A stretch of 64,000 nt of DNA from Humulus lupulus. Lineage: Eukaryota; Streptophyta; Magnoliopsida; Rosales; Cannabaceae. Shown here one piece after another: positions 11,898-23,499 of the stretch; position 1 is the stretch's first letter, and each line of letters opens with the position of its first letter. The DNA lies in NCBI RefSeq assembly GCF_963169125.1, contig NC_084796.1, forward strand, positions 211,299,948 to 211,363,947, given 5' to 3'. Both the position numbers and the translations under genes were made by a program. The notes below the pieces were generated by a model, which was given only the letters and a program-made list of their open reading frames with translations, did not search any database and was not told the origin of the DNA.

Positions 11898-13829
11898 TGT
11901 AATGACCCACTACTCTAGACTTTTGGACCATTAATGAAACAATACATACAAACCTTAATAAGACTTACATTTGCGAAAATACCATAAATTTATTAGAAAC
12001 TTGTAAAGACAAAAGTTACTTTCATAAAATAAGTAGGATATGGGTACCCATTGTCTTTAAAACAAAACATAACTTAAAGTGAAAAGGAGTTACATAGAAA
12101 GTGCAAAAAAAATACATGTAAAACCATAAAAAGGTAAAACAAGACTACATCCTCGAAAAAATCGAACTCTCGACTCCTTGCCTCCATTCACCATCGATAC
12201 ACATTCTCTAAGCGTCCACGAATCTTACCGCCTCTAAAGCTATTTTCCTGCACATAAAACAAAAAGGAATGAGCCTAATGCCCAGCAAGGAAAATCTAAC
12301 ACATAGTCATAAACATAAAATTTCATAATAAACATAAAGACATATCATAACACTTATTACATACACTTATTATAATGGCCATTATTACTTGGGGTCCCAT
12401 AGACTAGACAAGTCATATGCCCATGAGATTAGTGGGGTCCTACTAGCTAAGTAGGTCATATGCCCATAATCTTTTTGGGGTCTTGTTAGTCATATGGGTC
12501 ATATGCCCAAGCCTACAACATACATATCATAACATATATCTTATAACATATTTCATAACATAAAACCTAAGATAACACAAGCATATAACATATAGATTCT
12601 ATCCTATTTTCCTTACCAAAGTTACCGGGATATGTGGACAGCGTTGGGACTTTTGGAACACTCCTAAAACCATATATAACAGGGTGAGTCTAATAAAGAA
12701 AAAGAGATGAAATGAAAGGGATGGAAAGACTAAACCATTGAAAGTTTACACTTACCAAAACTTATGTGCTCAAGAACTTAGATTTCCTAACCAAAATAAA
12801 GATTAAGGTTAGAGGCTGAGTAGAAGACTATGAGAAAGAAAATAACATAATACAGAAATGAACTAGAGTTTTGGTTTACCTCAAAGACTTGTAAGACCAA
12901 TCTGCACCACAACCGAAATACTATAGAACCTTACTTCCCAAAGTGTTTGATAAGCTTATGATGTTTAAGCTTATGATTTCCCCAAAACCCAGGTGTTTAT
13001 ACTCTCACACTCACTTAGCACTTGCAGCCTCTGAACTTAGAGCAAAAGGTGAATAATGGCTGGGTACTAGGTCCTATTTATAGAGTTTGGGAATGAAGGA
13101 ATCTTAATTTTACTTGAATAAAAATAATAGCTTTTTAGGTGAAAATAATTTGAATAATCGTTCAGCAGAGGCTGAAGACTCGTTCAAAAAGATGCTGGAC
13201 TTATCAAGAGGTTGAATGGCTGAATGGAAAATGATTTCAAAACGTTTCAAAATACACTGAAGGAGGTGATATATCTCCCCCTGTAGGCGATATATCGCCT
13301 GGGCCAGTATGCCCGAGGCGACCGTGCATCGTTTCGTGTTTTCCGTATCTACGTGCTGCGATATATCGCCCCCTATAGCTGCGATATATCGGCACACGCT
13401 GAATATTTAAACACGAAATTACACATTTTTAGCTAAGTTTGAATGGAGTAAATAACCTTGACTAATCCCTCAACGTATTCAAAGCTGCTGACTGACCCTA
13501 TTGCATTCAAACTTTACTCCTTATTAAATTAAATCCTTAAAATACTTAATCCTTAATCACCCATTCATAACATGTGCTTAAAATCTTATTGGTCCTTATC
13601 TAAACCTTATAGTATAATAAATATTATCCTTAATATCAGTCATATAATCAAACCTTAGGTTAACATTAATGTTCTTAAACTATAGGTTAAACTTAGAAAA
13701 TCTATAAGTACTACTATGAGTGTCCAAATAATTCTCGGTCTGAACCAAAAATCCACAGTTACAAAGATAATACTATACATACTATAATACTACTAAATAA
13801 TTAGCTAAGTAAAGTTCTTGGACTCTACA
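11898..13829 (-). mobile_element. Solo LTR of a second gypsy subfamily
   Basis: TGTAATGACCC at the left and GGACTCTACA at the right, with a perfect 5-bp duplication CTGGT (11893-11897 and 13830-13834). It has no coding region. Read on the minus strand it has a TATA-like CTATAAATAGGA (13074-13087), a GGTAAGG module (12605-12619) and a degenerate GCTGGGC block near 12285, so it is a distant relative of the surrounding LTR family inserted in opposite orientation. Upstream of its TATA lie four GATATATC palindromes at 13267-13392. Confidence 0.88.
13267..13392. repeat. GATATATC palindrome cluster
   Basis: Four copies of GATATATC, two extended to GCGATATATCGCC or GGCGATATATCGCC. They lie about 190 bp upstream of the TATA-like motif in minus orientation, so they would be in the promoter part of this LTR. 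Confidence 0.85.
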
Positions 13830-14084
13830 CTGGTAGCCGAGGACAGCTTAATATTCACTGAGCTCGGTTTAAGTGGGCCGGAGTCAGTGGGATAAACAGA
13901 GGGTGCGGCCTGAGGGCACTAACCCTAGTTATCATTTGTAAATTGGTGATTGATATGAGTTGATATGTTTAGTATGCTGAATACTTGATTATCATGAATG
14001 CTTGTATGATTGAGAACATGCCTATGTGATATGAGATATTGGATTGTTTATTGATTGCTTATGCTCTGTTATTGTGTTTTCTTG

Positions 14085-14125
14085 CTGGGCCTTGGCTCAC
14101 GGGTGCTACGTGGTGCAGGTAAAGG
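14085..14125 (+). promoter_or_regulatory. Conserved LTR block ending in GCAGGTAAAGG
   Basis: The most conserved stretch among the long gypsy LTRs: GCTGGGCCTTGGCTCACGGG, then TGCTACGTGGTGCAGGTAAAGG. It recurs at about 21105-21146, 60172-60215, and reversed at 22838-22880, 26996-27035, 58395-58432 and 62138-62182. It lies about 370 bp before the LTR 3' end. CAG|GTAAAG is a good 5' splice-site match; its function is not known. Confidence 0.55.
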
Positions 14126-14494
14126 CAAAGGAAAGTTGGACCAACCCTGAGGTGGAGGGCTGCGGGACAGAATGTACATAGTCAGCTGTTCGGTCGCCAT
14201 GGCCTAGGAGTGGATCAGGACAGGGATTGCTTAACTGTCTATTTTTCCTTAGTATGGCTAATATTGTAATTAAATCTTGAATCATTTGTGAATAGTTTTA
14301 ATTCTATCCATTTCGGGATCCCATGTAAACAAAGAATATTTATTTATAGGAAATGCTGCTTTTAAGACCAAAATATTTTAACCCTAGTTTCACAATAGTT
14401 TCAACAACACGTTTTCAACTTAACGACTTGATTAGCAAGTCTAGCACTTTTATAATCACACAGTGTAACGGTCTTGGCTATCTAGGGTGTTACA

Positions 14495-14932
14495 ATATGC
14501 GTCCATGAAAGACATGAGCTCGTGATCGGCTGTTGCATCTACCAACTGATCAATTCTAGGTAATGGGAAACAGTCCTTAGGACATGTTTTGTTGAGATTG
14601 AAGAAATCAATGTAACTTCTCCACCTTCCGTTTGGCTTCGGGACCGGAACGGGGTTAGAAACCCAGGTTGGATATTTTGCTTCCCTGATAAATCTGCACT
14701 TAAGTAGGCGAGCCACTTCATCTTCTAATGCTTCCGATTGTTCTCTCACAAAAAGCCTTCATTTTTGGGACTTTGCAAGCACATTCCTGTCCAAATTCAA
14801 AGTATGCATTATTACACACGGATTGATTCCCACCATATCTTCGTGCGACCAGGAGAAGACGTCCATGTTCTTTCTCAAGAATTCGACCAGCTCTTTCTTC
14901 TTTTCAGCTCCAAGATTTTTCCCAACTTTTAC
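14495..14932 (-). pseudogene. Tat-like gypsy RT, N-terminal part and linker
   Basis: Minus-strand translation gives the linker before RT (a WSHEDMVGI motif near 14850) and the RT fingers/palm: VARLLKCRFIREAKYPTW, then VPVPKPNGRWR and CPKDCFPLPRIDQLVD, up to the first catalytic block SFMDAY at the insertion boundary. The next residues are encoded at 192-1. A TAA or TGA interrupts the linker near 14760. The segment is bounded by solo LTRs on both sides and shares their TSDs ATATG and TTTAC. Confidence 0.88.
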
Positions 14933-16139
14933 TATAACGACCCAAAATCACTAATAAGGCTTAAAGGCCTTGATTAGCGCACTGGGAGGGGATTATTGGT
15001 ATATGTTTGATTAGATGACTAAATGCATGATTATGTGGCATGCATGACTAATATGATTATATGATTATGTGATAAACATGTTTATGAGTAATAGATATGC
15101 ATGTGGGCCCTTTATAACTTATAAGGGCATATCTGTAATGTTGGCCCGTTGAGGGCATAAATGTGATTATTTGTGATAAATTGTTGAGACCACATAATTA
15201 TATGAATATATTTGCAGCATATGCCTCGAGACAGTCCTAGTGAGCGGATTAGTGAAACAGTCACAACGGGGTTTAATACCCGGCTCGGGGAAGCCTAGGG
15301 GTATTTTTTGGGAATTTAGAGAATATTTTGAGAAGTATTAGATGTTGAATAAATTTTTGGTAATTAATTGGAAGATGACGAAGTTGATTGGTTAATATTA
15401 GGCACATTTGAGGAATTAGTGGGAACTGGGAGTGAAATGACTATCTTACCCTTTAAGTACCCTTGGAAGATTGGTAAGCTTAGAGGGGCATGGGGGTCAT
15501 TTTCTTAAGCTGGGGATAAGCTTAGTAAGTCATAGGAAGTAACCAGAAACTTAAGGGAAAAGATTCTCAAACTCTCCTCTTTCTCTCTCACGTACTCCAT
15601 CTATCTCACTCTCTCTTATTGTGCTTTGAAACTAAGGAAGAAGAAGGGCAGAAAACTCAGGCCTTAAGCTGGTATTCATTGAAGGAAAATTGAAGGGAAG
15701 GGAGAGTCTTGAACTGCTGAAGGATTTAAGCTGAATTGTACCAATGGGGTGCTGAATAATTAAGCTGTAATTGAGGTAAGGATTCAAATTTTTTAGTATG
15801 TAGCTCATCTTGTTCTTATGCTAGGATTCAGGGTGTTAAGATTGGGGATTTGATTGGGTTTTTGAGTAGTGAGTTGCTATTGAATTACAGTGGTAGCACT
15901 AGTATAATTTTTAAGATTGATTGTTTTAAATATGTGATTAAGGTCTTAAGCTCGTAGTTGAATTTACTCTGATTGGGAGGTTTATTAGGTTTGGGTTTTG
16001 AGGAAATTAGCTAGGAAAAGTGAGAAGAAAACCCATAATTTCTGGGTTCGAAGGGGGCATGCCACGACCCAGCTCAGGGGCATCGCTATGCGTGTGCCCT
16101 GTAGGCCCTGGGTGTGCTCTCTGGATTGGGGGTGCGCCG

Positions 16140-16755
16140 TGTGGCGTGCTGCCCTTTTGGCACACCCATATGGGGCCATTTTGTAAGTAAGCATGCCTTG
16201 GTGCTTGATCATTAGTCAAGTCTTCCACCAAGCGACCTCATGGGGTAGGGTATTGGAAATTTTGTAATTATGCATATGTCTCCCAGAAAAAAATCATATA
16301 TGTTACTGGGAAGACCTTGTATCCCTAGAAAGCTCCTCAGGGGGAGGTGACTTGGTGAATTAGGGAAGCACCATGGCCACCAGCAGATTGGGGACAAAGC
16401 TATGTACTCTCTTGCCTTATCAAGGCTATATATTAATAAAACGATGTTTATCCATACTTGCCCTTGTATGCTTCCTTATTGCATATGTGTTACTTGTTTG
16501 TCGTCTTCGTTGGGCCATCACGTGCCATTTGCCTTGTTGTGTGCTTTGTGTTGTGTGGATGTTCCAAGGAATGAGTTGCTTTGTGCTTGCTCATACTTCG
16601 TTATTGCCCGTTGCATGTCCGAGACGTGTTTGTGGCTAACCACTGAGTTTTTTTTGCCCGCATGTGTGTGTTGTAGGCTGACTTGCTAGCTTGGAGTGTC
16701 CGCAAGTGCCGCACGTTTTGTCTACTTGGAGTACCCAAATAGCCAGCCTGTGACA
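16140..16755 (+). repeat. 5' LTR of the chromovirus
   Basis: TGTGGCGTGC...CTGTGACA. Contains TATATATTAATAAAA at 16427, which could serve as promoter or poly(A) signal. Short frames inside it on both strands are not genes. Confidence 0.93.
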
Positions 16756-16800
16756 GTTGGTATTAGAGCCAGGTTAGAGAAAGCTTGGAAGAACACACAA

Positions 16801-17935
16801 ATGGTGAGCAACACTTAGAGGATTGAAGCGCTTGAGTAGCGCGTGGGGGAACTAGATGGCCTGGACGAGAGGGTCAAGGATCTTTCCTCTACAAGCCATA
16901 ACTTTGGATCGTTAGAAGCAAGCAATCGCATAGCTGTGCTAGAAAAGGAAAATGATGTTCTGCTATCCAGAATAATTGCGTTGGAGCAAAGAAACACTCC
17001 AACAAGTACTTCTGTTACCCCTCGGTGGGAAGAGCGCATTGTGCCGGTGGAGCGCATGCTGAAGGAACAACAAGTCTCCATAAATGACACCATGGAAGAC
17101 TGTAGGGAGGCAGTTGGCGTCCTCAGAGAAGAAATGACTGAGCTAACTGCAAAGGTAAACCTAACCATACGAGCATTGGGAATGCACCTGCAACGGGGCC
17201 GATAGGTATGGAATATGGTTGAGTTAAAGTGCTTGAGCCGAGGCCCTATTACGGGGCCAGAGACGCAAAGGACTTGGAAAATTTTCTCTTCGACATGGAA
17301 CGCTATTTTAGAGCCGTGCGGGCCGATTCTGAAGAAGGAAAGGTCTCCATGGCTACCATGTACTTGTCTGGGGATGCCAAGGTGTGGTGGAGGACAAAGT
17401 AAGACGACATTGAGAATGGTAGATGCACCATCACATCATGGGGATACTTGAAGAGAGAACTGAATACACAATTTCTGCTAGAAAATGTCGCCTACATGGC
17501 TCGATGCCAGTTGAGAGAGCTTAAACAAGTCGAGACAGTCTGAGACTATGTGAAGAATTTTTTGGGACTGATGCTCGACATAAAGGACATGTCCGAAGTA
17601 GACAGGCTCTTCTACTTCCTTGAGGGATTAAAACCGTGGGCCAAACAAGAACTTCAGAGACAACGTGTGTCTGACCTAGCCACTGTTCAAGTTGTTGCTG
17701 AACGCTTAACAGACTACACTCTGGAGAGCAGCCTGCCGAAGAGGGCTACACCTCCAACCAGCTCAAGTAGCACTGGGATTAAGAAGTCTGGGAAGTCATG
17801 GTAGGGCAAGACTGGGGAAGAGAAGAGGACAGCAGAGTCCAGTTCTTCCAGCGGTATAGATGTTGCTGCAGGGAGGAAGCCGCTAGCTTGTTGGCGTTGC
17901 AAAGGACCACATAAGTCGACATTTTGCCCTTATAG
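16801..17935 (+). pseudogene. Chromovirus gag, broken
   Basis: The ATG at 16801 follows the primer site by 30 bp. Two TAG codons come almost at once (16816 and 16837), then an open stretch encodes a heptad-rich helix (about 16843-17205) typical of these Gags. A TAG at 17203, further stops and a frameshift by 17550 break the retrotransposon-gag domain (the second half at 17550-17804 includes FLEGLKPWAKQEL). The nucleic-acid-binding knuckle CWRCKGPHKSTFC is at 17889-17927; it is one residue short between the second cysteine and the histidine compared with the normal CX2CX4HX4C spacing. Confidence 0.85.
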
Positions 17936-17942
17936 GGGCAAG

Positions 17943-18577
17943 TTGAATGCCCTCATTGGTCAAGAAGAACAGCACAAAGGAGAAGAGGAGGATGAAGAGT
18001 ACGTGCACATGGGTGCTATCCGCATGTTGAATGCTCTCAAGAAGCATGGCGAAAAAGGGAAGAAGACCCTAGGGAAGGGGCTAATGTTCGTGGATGCCAC
18101 CATCAACGACAAGCCAGTCAAGAGCGTGATGATTGATACTAACGCCGCCCATAACTTCATCTCAGAACTCGAAGCCAAGCGACTAGGACTAAAAGTGGAG
18201 AAAGATGCAGGTTTCTATGAGAGCGGTCAACTCAAAGGCCTTGGCCACAACTAGAGTGGATAAGAGCGTAAAAGTTAAGATCGACACGTGGGAGGGGTAG
18301 ACTGACTTAGTGGTGGTCCATATGGATGACTTTGATGTAGTTTTTGGAATGGACTTCCTAATCGAGAAAGGTTCCATCCCGATTCCTACTACTGGGAGTT
18401 TGCATATAATGGGAGAGACTCCTTCAATGGTGCTTGCAAAGGTGATACCGCCCCCTGGTGTGAAGCTTATATCAGTTTTACAGTTCAAGAAGGGTGTGAA
18501 GAAATAGGAGCCCACTTATGTAGCGGTACCCACCGTGTTTGAAGAAACAATGGAAGAGATTGTTCCACTTGAAATTA
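17943..18577 (+). pseudogene. Chromovirus protease and linker remnant
   Basis: Encodes a retropepsin-like segment with MIDTNAAHNFIS where an aspartic protease has D-S/T-G, so the catalytic glycine is lost. A frameshift near 18250 is followed by the conserved post-protease segment (DFDVVFGMDFLIEKG, 18325-18372). The frame then runs to the deletion at about 18580, where RT should begin. Confidence 0.8.
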
Positions 18578-19480
18578 CGAGGGTCTTGATGATGTAGTTG
18601 AGTACACCAAGACCTGTCTCGTCTGTCAGCAAGACAAGGTCGAAAGGAACAAGACACCTGGGTTGTTGGAGCCGTTGTGAGTCCCAAGACGACCATGGGA
18701 GAGTGTGTCGCTTGACTTTTTAACCAGCCTACCGAAGATAGGGGATTTAAGTGCGATCTTGGTTATCGTGGACAAATTTTCGAAGTACGCAACATTCATC
18801 TTGGTGTTGAAGTACTGTTCGGTAGAGGAGACAACACGAAAATTCTTCAAGCATATTGTCAAATATTGGGGAGTGCCCCAGAACATTGTTAGTGACCAAG
18901 ATGGGAGATTCACTGGGACCTTTTGGTCCGAATTATTCAGCCTCTGGGGGTCACAATTGAACATATCCTCGAGCTACCATCCACAAACAGATGGGCATAC
19001 AGAAAGATTCAAGGGATGTTAGAGGAGTACTTGCGCCACTTTGTCAATGCCAATTAGAAGAACTGGCCCCAACTACTCGATGTAGCTCAATTTTGCTTCA
19101 ACTCTCAAAAGAGTTCTTCATCAAATAAGAGCCCTTTTGAAGTTGTTAATGGACAGCAGCCACTGTTGCCCCACACAGTGGACGAATACCGCGGTCGGAA
19201 CCCACGAGCCTTTCACTTCACAAAAGACTGGAACAGAATGACATAGATTGCCCGAGCTTATTTAGAAAAAGCATCAAGAAGAATGAAGAAATGGGCAGAT
19301 CAGAAGCGCACACCACTGGAGTTCAAAGTAGGTGACTTAGTGTTAATCAAGTTGATGCCCGAACAGTTGAGATTCTGAGGGGAAAAATATGTCAAACTCG
19401 TTCTCAAGTACGAGGGTCCGGTCTCAATCATCTCAAAAGTTGGCCTAACTTCCTACAAAGTCGACCTACCATCATGGATG
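18578..19480 (+). pseudogene. Chromovirus integrase remnant with DDE residues
   Basis: Just after the deletion the second half of the integrase zinc motif is visible (CLVCQQDKVERNKT, in a frame broken by a TAG at 18597). The core open stretch 18705-19022 still has all three catalytic positions in order: Asp in SLDF, Asp in SDQDGRFTG, Glu in TDGHTERF. After 19022 the C-terminal part is broken by stops near 19054 and 19377. The missing HH half of the zinc motif places the right edge of the deletion inside integrase. Confidence 0.85.
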
Positions 19481-19794
19481 AAGATACACCTGATCCTTCA
19501 TGTCAGCAACTTTAAGCCGTATCATGAAGATCTAGCAAATCCAGAGCGCAACCAGTCAACCAGAGGAGGAGTCATCATTCAGCCAAGGAGCAAGCGTCAA
19601 CCTGAAGAAATCCTGGCTGAGAGGACGGTCACCACTGATCATAAAAAGCATAAGGAATATCTGGTAAAATGGAAGGGGCTCGCAGATGATGAGATAAGCT
19701 GGGAGAGGGCAGAAGACTTGAAGAAGCTCATGCAAAAGATTAAAGATCTACAAGCTACTTCGTCGAGGACGCCAAAGAGTCAATACGGGGAGAG
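19478..19794 (+). pseudogene. Integrase C-terminus with canonical chromodomain
   Basis: Encodes LHVSNFKPYHED, the usual end of the integrase tail, and then a chromodomain of about 45 residues beginning EEILAERTV and containing EYLVKWKGL and ISWERAEDL. In this family the aromatic residues of the chromodomain are thought to guide integration to methylated-histone chromatin. This piece is open and looks undamaged although the rest of pol is ruined. The frame runs on into the 3' LTR. Confidence 0.88.
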
Positions 19795-20409
19795 TGTGGC
19801 GTGCTGCCCCTTTGGCACACCCACATGGAGCCATTTTGTAAGTGAGCATGCCTTAGTGCTTGATCATTAGTCAAGTCTAGCACCAAGCAACCTCATGGGG
19901 TAAGGTAGTGACAATTTTGTAATTATGCATATGTCTCCCAGACAAAAATCATATATGTTACTGGGAAGACCTTGTATCCCTAGAAAGCTCCTCAGGGGGA
20001 GGTGACCTGGTGACTTAGGGAAGCACCATGGCCACCAACAGATAGGGGCCAAAGCTGTGTACCCCCTTGCCCTATCAAGGCTATATATTAATAAAACAAT
20101 GTTTATCCATACTTGCCATTGTATGCTTCCTTATTGCCTATGTGTTACTTGTTTGTCGTCTTCGTTGGGCCATCGCGTGCCACTTGCCTTCTTGTGTGCT
20201 TTGTGTTGTGTGGACGTTCCAAGGAATGACTTGCTTTGTGCTTGCTCATACTTAATTATTGCCCGTTGCATGTCCGAGACGTGTTTGTGGCTAACCACTT
20301 AGTTTGTTTGACCGCAGGTGTGTGTTGTAGGCTGACTTGCTAGCTTGGATTGTCCGTAAATGCCGCATGTTCCGTCTACTTGGAGTACCCAAATAGCCGG
20401 CCAGTGACA
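19795..20409 (+). repeat. 3' LTR of the chromovirus
   Basis: TGTGGCGTGC...CAGTGACA, 615 bp, about 93% identical by eye to 16140-16755. Followed by the TSD CGCCG. Confidence 0.93.
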
Positions 20410-21515
20410 CGCCGCAACCCTAGGGGGGTAAGTCACAACTCGCCTCCCCTGTGGCTTGGGGTTCTTGGTTTCTGACCTGGGGGAAAGTCGCGACCTTAGG
20501 GGCTAGGTCGTGGCCCGCCTAGGGATTTTTGCTTTAGGTTGGTTTCTAGGTTTGGTAAGGCTCGGAGGCTCGAACCTAGGTGCTCGGGACAATTTCTACT
20601 ACTCAGTTTAGTAGAAATTGAGGTCTCGGAGGCTAGTCTTTGTCTCCTAAATATTTATTTGGATTAGAAGTTGACGATTACCCATTGGCCGCTGTGACTA
20701 GGTTTATCGCCAAGGCTTAGGACTGAGGATCGTGCCCGGGATTGTTCTATTTTCTCCGCTCAGAATTCAAGGTAAGAAAACTGCACCTTGCATGGTTGTG
20801 AACGAGACTGAGATTCCCAATTTTTGGTTGCTTGTAATGTGTGTTGTAGGTTGATTTGTCCTACAGGAATGACCGGCCTAAGGGAGCCGGGCTAATGGTA
20901 AGCGTACTGAGCGCGGCCAGGCCTAAGTGAGCCGGGGCCAACTAGATCAATAGGAGGCTCGGCCTAAGGGTGCCAACCCTGATTACTTGAGATTATGTGA
21001 TTGCCATTGATTAATTGAATATCCGTATTCTGTTTTTATGTTTATATGAGATAAGCATGATTGAATATCCTTATTGCTACATGTGATTGTTATTTTGGTT
21101 TTCTTGCTGGGCCTTGGCTCACGGGTGCTACGTGGTGCAGGTAAAGCCAAGGGTAAGCTGGATCAACCATGAGTTGGAGAGCTCTGGGGGCGAGGTCTAC
21201 ATTGTCAGCTGCTCGTTCATCACGGCCGAGGGAAAGTACAGGGAAAGAATCCTAAAACTTGTATTTTTCCATTAGAGTGGCCACTGATTGTATATATTTT
21301 TTAGATTTGTAAATTTGTCTCTTAAACCCTATTTTTGGGATCCCATGTAGCAAACATCTATTTTAATGAAAAAGTAACCGTTTATGATCAAAATCTCTTA
21401 ACCCTAATCCAATTGTTGACCTTAGGATAACATTTTTAACAAAATGACTTGATTAGCAAGTCCTACACTATTTTAACTACACAGTGGAACGATCTAGGTT
21501 ATCCAGGGTGTTACA

Positions 21516-22486
21516 TTTACAACTCTTGAAGGTGTCTCTGGGCCAGTACTGATTTCCTTAAGCTCTTCCATAGCTTGGAGCTCAGACTTGTCCTAGGCTA
21601 ATCGTGGATCAATGTCGTCCTATTGGGCGACCTCGTTATCTTTTTCTTGAGGTTCTTCTACCCCATGGGTAACTTCCATTACCCTTGTCTCCTCTCCTTC
21701 CTCGATTATGACCACTGCCTACTGCCCGGGTTGTGATTTTCCCTTCATGGCAATGTTGTAGCATTCTCTGGCAGCGAGCTGGTCTTCTCTCATGGTACAT
21801 ATACCTGAAGTTGAGGGAAGCTTCATTGAAAAGTGTTGGATTGAGGTGATGGCCTAAAAAACCATCAGCGCAGGTCGTCTCAAAATCGTGTTATATGGAG
21901 CTGGACAATCGATTATGACAAAACTCGAGTATTTTAGAAATAACTCTCGTATCATCCCCTAACATAACTACCAATCCAATCGTTCCTATGGCTCCTATTC
22001 CTTCTCCTAAGAATCCATACACTGTCATTGAGGTTGCCTTGAGAACGGTTACAGACAATCCCATCTTTTCTAGGGTGGACCTGAATAGCACATTTATTGA
22101 GCTCCCATTATCAATCAATATCCTATGTACCCTTCAGTTGGCGAGCTGAACGGTTACCACCAGCGGGTCATTATGTGGGAATTGAACGTGGCTAGCATGT
22201 TGTTTTTCCAACCGCTGCTGTTTTGATAACCATTGCTCTGGGATAAATTCAACATCGTTGTGGGTTTTCAGCTTCTGTATATATCTCTTTTGGGCTCCAT
22301 TACTCATGCCAACCAAATGGGGTCCTCCGAAAATAGTGGTTATATCTCCTCCTACTATTGGAGGAGGGTCAACTTGGTTTCCCTGATCAATCTAAGCTCT
22401 AGGTTGACCAATCAGAGTTTTCGGAGCTGGACGAGAATTCTGCCCTGTTGATTGATTGGGAGCGACTCATTTTTGGGCATACTGGG
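21516..22486 (-). pseudogene. Tat-like gypsy protease and flanking linkers
   Basis: From right to left on the minus strand: GGDITTIFGGPHLVG and MSNGAQKRYIQ (about 22375-22280), the segment FPHNDPLVVTVQLAN, then a retropepsin with MIDNGSSINVLF (about 22120-22085) whose active site is D-N-G instead of D-S-G or D-G-G. After it come APYNTIL and DQLAARECYNIAMKG (about 21900-21745). This order is characteristic of the Tat/Ogre branch. Several stop codons interrupt it. The ORF continues to the right in 25094-25868 (gag) and to the left in 14495-14932 (RT). Confidence 0.87.
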
Positions 22487-23499
22487 TGTAACGCCCCAAA
22501 CTCCAGGGACCGTTACGGTGTGCCTTGTAAACAGTGCTAAACTCGCTAATCGAGTCATTTGGCCAAAATCGTGAAACTAAGTATGATTAGCGGTTTAGGG
22601 ATTAAAAATTTGGTTAGAATGTAACGTTTCACTAAAACGTTTAATATATACATTGGGATCCCGAAAATAAAGTTTCAGAGTCTATTACAGAAAATATTTA
22701 CAACAGGCCGTTCTAAGCGGCAAAACAGGGTTCAACCCTAGTTCCACTTTAAACCTCGGCCGTGGTGGACGAGCAGCTGCATATGTACACGTCATCACCT
22801 AAGCTCTCCAACTCAAGGATGGTCCAGCTTCCTCTTGCCTTTACCTGCACCACGTAGCACCCGTGAGCCGAAGCCCAGCATGATATAATATCAACAACGA
22901 TCATAATAACCATTCAGGACTATCAGTCCAAGCAAATAGGTGACAATAGCCATAAGTCATAATAATGAGCATCGCTCCTTCTAGCCATGTGACGATAGGG
23001 TCACCAGGGCTTAACCGATAAGTGATTCTTTCTTAAGTTCGATTAGGACAGGTGCAAGGTGATTAGTCACCAACATAACCTTCCTCACGACTCTAGAGTC
23101 GAAACTATGGACAACGTCCCTTAGCCATGTGACAAACGGTCACCGGGGTCATATACCTTGGCTATAGTCATCTGGTCGTAGACCAGGCAAGCGCTTATAA
23201 GTTCTTCGACTTTAGGGTCGGTCTAGCATTAATGCCATAGAGCCATTCAATGCGTGATTCTCGACTTTAGAGTCGGTCCCTGACTAGTCAGTGTCTTTCA
23301 CTAGTAAGACATGCCACCAATCACATATCACATATTCCATATCCATAAACGAGGTATTTAGCATGCTTACTAAACAGGTATTAGTACTATTAGGGCCATG
23401 CATCAACACAGAGACTCAAGCTCTGAACGATATCATACTCAGTATATAAGGCATGTCCCAATCACATGTTTCTCATGCATCATATGCAATAAATCCAGC

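Larger units (their letters stand above)
193..14494 (+). mobile_element. Solo LTR of a Tekay-like gypsy element, itself invaded twice
   Basis: The element begins TGTAACAACCC and ends GGGTGTTACA and is flanked by a perfect 5-bp duplication ATATG (188-192 and 14495-14499). Without its two guests (1236-11219 and 11898-13829) about 2.4 kb of LTR remains: 193-1235, 11220-11897 and 13830-14493. No gag, pol or primer site belongs to it, so it is a solo LTR left by recombination between two LTRs. It shares modules with the LTRs at 14933, 22487, 26643, 58043 and 61771: GAGGTAAG at 1014, a palindrome cassette at 11413-11526, GGTAAGAAAAC at 11769, and the block GCTGGGCCTTGGCTCACGGG followed by GCAGGTAAAGG near 14085-14125. 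The Tekay assignment is inferred from the related internal regions at 29524 and 53934. Confidence 0.85.
16140..20409 (+). mobile_element. Chromodomain gypsy retrotransposon (chromovirus) lacking RT
   Basis: A 4270-bp element with 616- and 615-bp LTRs, a perfect duplication CGCCG (16135-16139 and 20410-20414), a primer site TGGTATTAGAGCC (16758-16770) and a purine tract ACGGGGAGAG before the 3' LTR. The internal region is only about 3 kb: gag, a protease remnant, integrase and chromodomain are there, but RT and RNase H are deleted at about 18580. Hand comparison of the LTRs gives about 40 differences (near 7%), so it is older than the Angela-like copy. Confidence 0.93.
14933..21515 (+). mobile_element. 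Solo LTR of a Tekay-like gypsy element, invaded by a chromovirus
   Basis: Starts TATAACGACCC (the terminal TG has become TA) and ends GGGTGTTACA, with a perfect duplication TTTAC (14928-14932 and 21516-21520). Without its guest at 16140-20409 about 2.3 kb remains. It aligns by eye along its length with the solo LTR 193-14494: the start, GAGGTAAG (15773), GGTAAGAAAACTGCACC (20770), the GCTGGGCC block (21105) and the last 100 bp. Confidence 0.87.

Noticed and set aside
16212..16689. Cysteine-rich open frames in the chromovirus LTR (and again at 19867-20302)
   Set aside because: They occur in both LTR copies on both strands and have no known domain; they lie in regulatory sequence.
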